DNA of 12,751 bases from Alistipes sp. CAG:435 (GTDB lineage: Bacteria; Bacteroidota; Bacteroidia; Bacteroidales; UBA932), in NCBI GenBank assembly GCA_000433355.1, contig FR893125.1:19759-32509 (forward strand). Direction: 5' to 3'. The notes beneath the pieces were generated by a model that worked only from the letters and a program-made list of their open reading frames with translations, was not told the origin of the DNA and ran no database searches. Shown piece by piece: positions 9,159 through 12,751 of this stretch. Each line of letters begins with the position of its first letter. Within the stretch, counting starts at the first letter, position 1. The translations under genes and the position numbers were made by a program.

Positions 9159-9202
9159 GATGGACACGCCATCCATACGACCGTTCCGATGTAGTCCGGA
9201 AC
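9159..9202 (-). other. two small hairpins in the presumed susC leader
   Basis: Two perfect inverted repeats lie in tandem between the candidate start of transcription and susC. One is GTTCCG / CGGAAC at 9183-9188 and 9197-9202 (8-nt loop); the other is GATGG / CCATC at 9159-9163 and 9169-9173 (5-nt loop). In RNA they would form two short stems roughly 40-90 nt upstream of the susC start codon. Neither is followed by a T-run, so they do not look like terminators. They could stabilise the leader or be an operator or RNA-binding target. The stems are short and could be chance. Confidence 0.35.
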
Positions 9203-9205
9203 CAA

Positions 9206-9232
9206 CCGCGATGCAAAATTCGCCAATCGCGG
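9206..9232. promoter_or_regulatory. GC-rich dyad flanking the candidate susC -7 box (possible operator)
   Basis: A perfect 7-bp inverted repeat, CCGCGAT (9206-9212) and ATCGCGG (9226-9232), separated by 13 bp, brackets the candidate -7 element at 9214-9221. Its half-sites are GC-rich in an otherwise AT-rich intergenic region. A second dyad, CAATC (9224-9228) / GATTG (9235-9239), overlaps it. Such a site over the core promoter would suit a repressor or other dimeric DNA-binding protein. No candidate protein can be named. Confidence 0.35.
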
Positions 9233-9245
9233 CGGATTGCCCAAT
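9214..9245 (-). promoter_or_regulatory. candidate Bacteroidota promoter for susC block
   Basis: On the minus strand, ATTG (9245-9242) is followed after 20 bp by GAATTTTG (9221-9214). The consensus for the primary sigma factor of this phylum is TTTG at -33 and TAnnTTTG at -7. The -33 box has one mismatch and the -7 box has one (G for T). Transcription would begin at about 9207, giving a leader of about 90 nt. The plus-strand promoter at 11020-11051 has the same ATTG-N20 geometry. The upstream direct repeats end 13 bp before the -33 box, where an activator is expected. Confidence 0.5.
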
Positions 9246-9258
9246 ACCCGCGCGATGA

Positions 9259-9369
9259 AATATAGACTGATTACAGAGGAATATAGACGTTCTTTAATTG
9301 ATAAATCATTATCTATCAATGAATATAGACGCAGATAACTTATAGGATTATATCGTTTAAAATATAGAC
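9259..9369 (-). repeat. four direct GTCTATATT repeats upstream of susC promoter (candidate activator sites)
   Basis: Read on the minus strand, the 9-mer GTCTATATT occurs exactly four times, at 9267-9259, 9288-9280, 9330-9322 and 9369-9361. Start-to-start spacings are 21, 42 and 39 bp; the first two are two and four helical turns, so the three proximal copies lie on one face of the DNA. A degenerate copy sharing only the TATAG core (plus-strand) is at 9341-9345. An inverted repeat ATTGATA (9297-9303) / TATCAAT (9314-9320) fills the space between copies two and three. Relative to the predicted transcription start the copies lie at about -52 to -162. They are probable operator sites, plausibly for the regulator encoded immediately upstream; the pairing is inferred from position only. 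Confidence 0.65.
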
Positions 9370-9388
9370 CATTAAAGAGCGGTTGCAA

Positions 9389-10933
9389 CTATATTTTTGA
9401 GATTTCCGCCTCAAAAACCTCCTTTGGACACACTGCGGAACGCTTCAGTTTAGTCCGGTAGGTATAGACTGTGTTGGGGGAACATTTAAGGAATCTGGCG
9501 ATTTTTCCGCTCTCCGTTATCCCGATACGGATGGCGGCCAGAATCCTGAGTTCCGTAGGCAAGGTTTTCTCCCCGTTCAGAATGAAGCGGGATTCCTCGG
9601 TCATGAGAGCGTTTACCTTCTCGACGAAATCCGGATATATTCCAAGAAAAGTCTCGTCGAAGATGCGGTAATAGTTCTCGTACTCCTTGTACATGACGGA
9701 CGGAGAACGCAGGGCCTTCATCACTGCGTCCAACCCTTCCGACTTGGCAATGGTCCTGATTTCGTTCCTGGTCTCGCTGATCTTGTCTATGTAGTGCACG
9801 GAAAGGGCCATGTACCTGAACACATAGCCGTTGCGGATCTTGTTCGCGTCCACGAGTCTCCTGTTCGTCTCCTTCATCTGTTCCTTGTGCCTGACCTCGC
9901 GGCGAAGAAGAGTCAGGATGACCACCAACAGCCCCGTCACCAGACATATTCCCACAGCCAGCCACCGGGCTCTCGACCGCGTCACCCTCTGTACCGTCTC
10001 GGTGATGATCAGGTTGGCCTTGCCGGAATCCCCGAGGCGTTTGCTGAAATTACCTGCGATCACGTCCATGAGATTCTGGCTGATGTACCGTTCCGCCTTG
10101 CGGAACCGATGATTGTCATAAAGAATCAAAGCCAACTCATACAGAGACATATACGCCCTCTCAGCATTTTTGAAATCATGCACGGCGCTGCGCACGAGCC
10201 AGTCGAAACGAGCCTCATCATCGCCCTGACTCCCATGGATTCTGGCAAGATTATACGCCACGGAAGCCTTTTCATGCGGATTATCGCTTCCATTGTAAAG
10301 TTCCTCCAGAATGGCCATAGCTGCAAGGGTGTCCCCGCTGTCCCTGCAAAGCTGCGCCTTCATCCTTCTCGCGTAGAAAGAGGTGGAGTCAATAGCCAAA
10401 GAGCGCGTGCGGGACGACCTGAGCCTTTGCCGGTAAACATCTTTTTCCTCCTCGGAAATATCGGATGACAGCATGTCCGAACAAAGCACAGCCTCACACT
10501 GAATATAATCGTTCAGCAGTTCCGGATCAGCGACCACCCGCGCGGTGTCAAGGCTGTTGAACACAGAAGCCGCCATGTCATCCTCGTTCCTTATGAGAAA
10601 TATTCTGACTTTCTGGATCTTGGCCAGAAACCTTTGCGAGTCGTCGGAAGCGTACCGCTCCATCAAGCGTTGGTACCTGGAAGAGGAGTCTTGACTATAA
10701 TGGTAATAACCGGAGAACAGCCTACGGGCATATTCCCACTTGACAGAGTCCGACGAAGTCTTGTCCAACTCTTCCCTCAACATATTCATTGACCTCTCAA
10801 GGCTGTCCCGGTAGTATTTTTGATCGGCTATGACTTTGTCAAGCTCCCTCAGCCCGTCTCCGCGGCCACCGCAGGAGGCAAAGGTCATGAAAACGGCAAG
10901 CACAGCCACACAAGGATGTCTCATCACGCGCAT
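9389..10933 (-). CDS. DUF6377-like membrane-spanning TPR/HTH transcriptional regulator
   Basis: A 514-aa protein with a sensor-to-DNA layout in one chain. Residues 1-21 are a signal peptide with a lipobox-like FASC (Cys21). Helical, TPR-like repeats fill about 30-300 and would lie in the periplasm. One membrane segment at 324-343 is followed by RREVRHK, placing the C-terminus in the cytoplasm. A coiled or linker helix (345-400) leads to the conserved C-terminal block YYRIFDETFLGIYPDFVEKVNAL (421-443, split by family convention) and a LuxR-like helix-turn-helix at 457-500 (LPTELRILAAIRIGI, IARFLKCSPNTVYTYRTKLK). I recognise this as the DUF6377 type of Bacteroidota regulator. It sits on the same strand directly upstream of susC, so it probably controls that block. 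The start could instead be the ATG at 10924, since the candidate promoter lies almost on top of 10933. No hairpin terminator is visible after its TAG stop, so some read-through into susC is possible. The ligand is unknown. Confidence 0.88.
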   Translation of the reverse strand: MRVMRHPCVAVLAVFMTFASCGGRGDGLRELDKVIADQKYYRDSLERSMNMLREELDKTSSDSVKWEYARRLFSGYYHYSQDSSSRYQRLMERYASDDSQRFLAKIQKVRIFLIRNEDDMAASVFNSLDTARVVADPELLNDYIQCEAVLCSDMLSSDISEEEKDVYRQRLRSSRTRSLAIDSTSFYARRMKAQLCRDSGDTLAAMAILEELYNGSDNPHEKASVAYNLARIHGSQGDDEARFDWLVRSAVHDFKNAERAYMSLYELALILYDNHRFRKAERYISQNLMDVIAGNFSKRLGDSGKANLIITETVQRVTRSRARWLAVGICLVTGLLVVILTLLRREVRHKEQMKETNRRLVDANKIRNGYVFRYMALSVHYIDKISETRNEIRTIAKSEGLDAVMKALRSPSVMYKEYENYYRIFDETFLGIYPDFVEKVNALMTEESRFILNGEKTLPTELRILAAIRIGITESGKIARFLKCSPNTVYTYRTKLKRSAVCPKEVFEAEISKI

Positions 10934-10940
10934 TTTTCTT

Positions 10941-10972
10941 CAAAATTAGTCAAAATTCCCTTTCGCGGAAAG
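10941..10972 (-). promoter_or_regulatory. candidate promoter of the regulator gene, with overlapping palindrome
   Basis: On the minus strand TAATTTTG (10948-10941) matches the Bacteroidota -7 consensus exactly. The only -33 candidate at suitable spacing is TTTC (10971-10968, 19-bp spacer), one mismatch from TTTG. The palindrome CTTTC-GCG-GAAAG (10960-10972) covers that -33 box and could be an autoregulatory operator. The predicted transcript start falls within a few bases of the annotated ATG at 10933, so the message would be nearly leaderless or start translation at 10924. Confidence 0.35.
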
Positions 10973-11019
10973 AATCGGCGGCCCTTGGCGGTACCTTAAT
11001 TTCATATAGGCTCGTCAAT

Positions 11020-11051
11020 ATTGCAGGATTAAACATTTTTTTCTATTTTTG
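11020..11051 (+). promoter_or_regulatory. Bacteroidota-type promoter for the TPR-yebC operon
   Basis: ATTG at 11020-11023, a 20-bp spacer, and TATTTTTG at 11044-11051, an exact match to TAnnTTTG. Transcription should begin around 11058, giving a leader of about 30 nt before the ATG at 11089. The leader is AT-rich and has no Shine-Dalgarno-like sequence, as is common in this phylum. Confidence 0.65.
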
Positions 11052-11088
11052 CGGACTATTATTCGATAATAACAAAAACTTTATAGAA

Positions 11089-11781
11089 ATGGCAAAGCAA
11101 GATGCAATTTTAAAGGAGAAAGAGCAGGAGCGTGAGGAGAAGGTCATCGAGACCGTATCCAAGACCGACCAGTTCTTCCGTGAGAACAAAAAGACAATCT
11201 ATGGCATTCTGATCGCCCTCGTGGTGATCGCCCTCGCCCTTGTCGCGTATCAGAAATTCTACGTGCAGCCTAAGAGCGACGAGGCCACCGCTCAGATGAT
11301 TCCGGCGGAGGCCAACTTCCGCAACGGTGAGTATGAACTCGCCCTCAACGGTGACGGCAACGTGCTCGGTTTCGCGCAGATCATCAACGATTTCGGTGCG
11401 AAGGGAGGCAAGGATGTATATTTCTACGCCGGAGTCTGCGAGCTCCAGCTCGGAAACTATCAGGCAGCCATCGACTATCTCAAGAAGTACAACGGCAAGG
11501 ACGCGATTCTCTCCGCCCGCGCCACAGCGTGCATCGGTGACGCCTACGTAGGTCTCGAGAAATACAGCGAGGCTGTCGGTTATTTCGAGAAGGCTGCGGC
11601 CGCGGCTGACAACATGTTCGCAGCCGGTTATCTTCTGAAGGCCGGCGTGACCTGCGAGGAACTCGGAGACAACGCCAAGGCCCTCACTTTCTACAAGAAG
11701 ATCAAGGATCAGTACCCTCAGTCAGTTGAAGGCTACGACATCGACAAGTACATCACCCGCATCGAGAACCAGACCAAATAA
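11089..11781 (+). CDS. membrane-anchored tetratricopeptide repeat protein (YfgM-like layout)
   Basis: A 230-aa protein. Residues 1-35 are highly charged and likely helical (KEKEQEREEK). One hydrophobic segment at 36-54 (TIYGILIALVVIALALVAY) anchors it in the inner membrane, with the lysine-rich N-terminus predicted inside. The remainder is periplasmic and helical, with TPR-type units at about 108-137 (YFYAGVCELQLGNYQAAIDYLKK), 144-173 (ARATACIGDAYVGLEKYSEAVGYFEKA) and 179-208 (AGYLLKAGVTCEELGDNAKALTFYKKI). The layout resembles the YfgM family, which acts in periplasmic protein handling; in Bacteroidota such proteins are usually annotated only as TPR proteins. It has its own promoter, diverges from the regulator gene, and is followed 5 bp later by yebC, so the two are co-transcribed. 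Its partner and function are not evident from sequence. Confidence 0.9.
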   Translation: MAKQDAILKEKEQEREEKVIETVSKTDQFFRENKKTIYGILIALVVIALALVAYQKFYVQPKSDEATAQMIPAEANFRNGEYELALNGDGNVLGFAQIINDFGAKGGKDVYFYAGVCELQLGNYQAAIDYLKKYNGKDAILSARATACIGDAYVGLEKYSEAVGYFEKAAAAADNMFAAGYLLKAGVTCEELGDNAKALTFYKKIKDQYPQSVEGYDIDKYITRIENQTK

Positions 11782-11786
11782 GGAAT

Positions 11787-12539
11787 ATGGGAAGAGCGTT
11801 TGAATTCAGAAAGGAAAGGAAACTCAAGAGGTGGGGTCACATGGCAAAGACCTTCACCAAGATCGGAAAGGAAATCACCATCGCGGTAAAGCAGGGTGGA
11901 CCTGACGTGGTCGGCAACTCCAGGCTCAGAGCCCTTATGGCGGAGGCAAGAAGCGAGAACATGCCTAAGGACAACGTCGAGAAGGCCATCAAGAGAGCCC
12001 TTGAGAAGAACCAGGGAGATTTCAAGGAGGTTGTGTTCGAGGGTTACGGCCCTCACGGAATCGCCTATCTCGTCGAGACGGCGACTGACAACAACACCCG
12101 TACGGTGGCCAATGTGAGAAGCTACTTCACAAAGTGCGGAGGCTCTCTCGGAACCAGCGGCAGCGTGAGCTTCATGTTCGACCACAAGTGCGTGTTCCGC
12201 ATCAAGTATCAGGAAGGGATGGACATCGACGAGCTTCAGCTCGCCCTCTGTGAGTGCGATGATGATCCTGAGGTTTTCATCGAGGAGCAGGAGGACAAGG
12301 ACGAGAACATCACGAAGAACGTGGTGATCTACGGAGCTTACGAGTCCTACGGAGCGATCCAGAAGTACATCGAGGACAATGGCTACGAGCTTGTGTCCGG
12401 AGGATTCGAGAGGATTCCTAACGTGGAACTGAAGGACGTGACTCCGGAGCAACGTGAGACTCTTGACAAGCTCACCGGCCTTCTTGAGGACGATGACGAT
12501 GTCACCAATGTTTACAGCACGCTGAAACCGGAGGAGTAA
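11787..12539 (+). CDS. yebC: YebC/TACO1-family protein (YebC/PmpR)
   Basis: A 250-aa protein of normal family length. It opens with the Bacteroidota form of the YebC N-terminus (MGRAFEFRKERKLKRWGHMAK, split here as MGRAFEF and RWGHMAK). Family motifs follow: TKIGKEITIAVKQGGPD at 24-40, NSRLRALMAEARSENMPKDN at 44-63, FEGYGPHG at 84-91, ETATDNNTRT at 97-106 and FTKCGGSLGTSGSVSFMF at 114-131. The last third is acidic. YebC proteins were long annotated as DNA-binding transcription regulators. Work on bacterial YebC and mitochondrial TACO1 points instead to a translation factor that relieves ribosome stalling at proline-rich stretches, so the cytoplasmic translation role is preferred here. It begins 5 bp after the TPR gene; the TAAGGA at that junction could act as a weak ribosome site. 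A strong terminator follows 23 bp after the stop. It is functionally unrelated to the uptake block on the other strand. Confidence 0.96.
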   Translation: MGRAFEFRKERKLKRWGHMAKTFTKIGKEITIAVKQGGPDVVGNSRLRALMAEARSENMPKDNVEKAIKRALEKNQGDFKEVVFEGYGPHGIAYLVETATDNNTRTVANVRSYFTKCGGSLGTSGSVSFMFDHKCVFRIKYQEGMDIDELQLALCECDDDPEVFIEEQEDKDENITKNVVIYGAYESYGAIQKYIEDNGYELVSGGFERIPNVELKDVTPEQRETLDKLTGLLEDDDDVTNVYSTLKPEE

Positions 12540-12562
12540 TAATTACACTAATGAATATTAGA

Positions 12563-12601
12563 GGCTGACTGAAAATGTTTTTAGTCAGCCTTTTTTATTT
12601 T
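12563..12601 (+). terminator. intrinsic terminator after yebC
   Basis: GGCTGACT (12563-12570) pairs with AGTCAGCC (12583-12590). Inner G-T and three A-T pairs extend the stem to 12 bp, closing a 4-nt ATGT loop. A T-rich tract (six T, A, four T) follows directly. This ends the TPR-yebC transcript. The stem's inner A/T run could also give weak termination for transcripts coming from the right. Confidence 0.93.
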
Positions 12602-12619
12602 ACGGAGTGGTCATGATGG

Positions 12620-12688
12620 GCGCAAGAAATTTTTCCATGGCAAATTTTTCACGTTACAAAAATTTGCCATGGAAAAATTTCTTTGCGC
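12620..12688. repeat. near-perfect long inverted repeat with two CCATGG palindromes
   Basis: The arm at 12620-12649 (30 nt) and the reverse complement of 12658-12688 (31 nt) agree except for one extra A in the right arm; the loop is CACGTTAC (12650-12657). Arms start with GCGC at the outer ends and hold AAATTTTT blocks around CCATGG (12635-12640 and 12667-12672). No T-run follows either arm, so it is not a standard terminator. No reading frame fits in it. It lies just beyond the yebC terminator, in the gap before an unseen gene. It may be a small palindromic repeat element or a structured RNA end. The remaining bases to 12751 show no feature I can support. Confidence 0.8.
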
Positions 12689-12751
12689 TGTGGTGACATC
12701 AATGATAATTTAGAAGCTGTTTTGAATTGTTTGTTTGAAGGTTAAGAGCAA

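Noticed and set aside
9259..9369. Repeat cluster as a CRISPR array
   Set aside because: The repeated unit is only 9 bp with spacings of 21-42 bp in a promoter region; there are no long repeats and no cas genes.
9146..9388. 80-codon minus-strand open frame between the regulator and susC
   Set aside because: It runs through the direct repeats, dyads and candidate promoter, has no family resemblance, and regulatory content explains the stretch better.
9382..9389. GTTGCAAC palindrome at the end of the regulator gene as a terminator
   Set aside because: No loop and no following T-run on the minus strand; it is only an 8-bp palindrome.
9794..10468. Plus-strand open frame (224 codons) opposite the regulator
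   Set aside because: Antisense to the membrane and HTH portion of an intact regulator; no recognisable domain.
11733..12452. Minus-strand open frame (239 codons) opposite yebC
   Set aside because: Antisense to a highly conserved YebC gene and compositionally odd (L/V/H/D-rich); no promoter or family resemblance.

Overview
The window looks like a chromosomal piece of a gut-type Bacteroidales bacterium (phylum Bacteroidota). The grounds are a SusC/SusD pair, BACON and DUF5689 surface lipoproteins, a DUF6377-type membrane regulator, promoters of the Bacteroidota TAnnTTTG type, starts without clear Shine-Dalgarno sequences, and a YebC with the N-terminus usual in that phylum. The coding sequence is moderately GC-rich for the order, so a lineage outside the low-GC Bacteroides is possible. 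I cannot name the genus.

Minus strand, 10933 down to 1 (five genes). A membrane-spanning regulator (9389-10933) lies upstream of a tightly packed block: susC-like (6012-9116), susD-like (4503-5999), a three-BACON/DUF5689 lipoprotein (2183-4492), and a second, paralogous BACON/DUF5689 lipoprotein that runs off the left edge (1-2183). The gaps within the block are 12 bp, 10 bp and a 1-base stop/start overlap, so it is very probably one operon. It forms the nutrient-uptake core of a polysaccharide-utilization-type locus: SusC is the outer-membrane TonB-dependent channel, SusD is its lid, and the two lipoproteins sit in the SusE/SusF position as presumed surface glycan- or ligand-binding proteins. 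No hydrolase, peptidase or sulfatase is visible, so the substrate is unknown; enzymes may lie beyond the left edge.

The 272-bp gap between the regulator and susC (9117-9388) is the most interesting non-coding part. It holds a candidate core promoter, four direct copies of GTCTATATT upstream of it (three of them in helical phase), a perfect GC-rich dyad around the candidate -7 box, and two small hairpins in the presumed leader. The simplest model is that the neighbouring regulator senses something in the periplasm and activates susC through the repeats; this is inference.

Plus strand, 11020-12601. A housekeeping pair diverges from the regulator: a membrane-anchored TPR protein and a YebC/TACO1-family protein 5 bp downstream. 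They have a good Bacteroidota promoter and a strong intrinsic terminator. Beyond the terminator, 12620-12688 is a near-perfect long inverted repeat of about 30-bp arms around an 8-base loop, containing two CCATGG palindromes. It is not explained by any gene here and could be a small palindromic repeat element. The last 63 bases show nothing I can assign.
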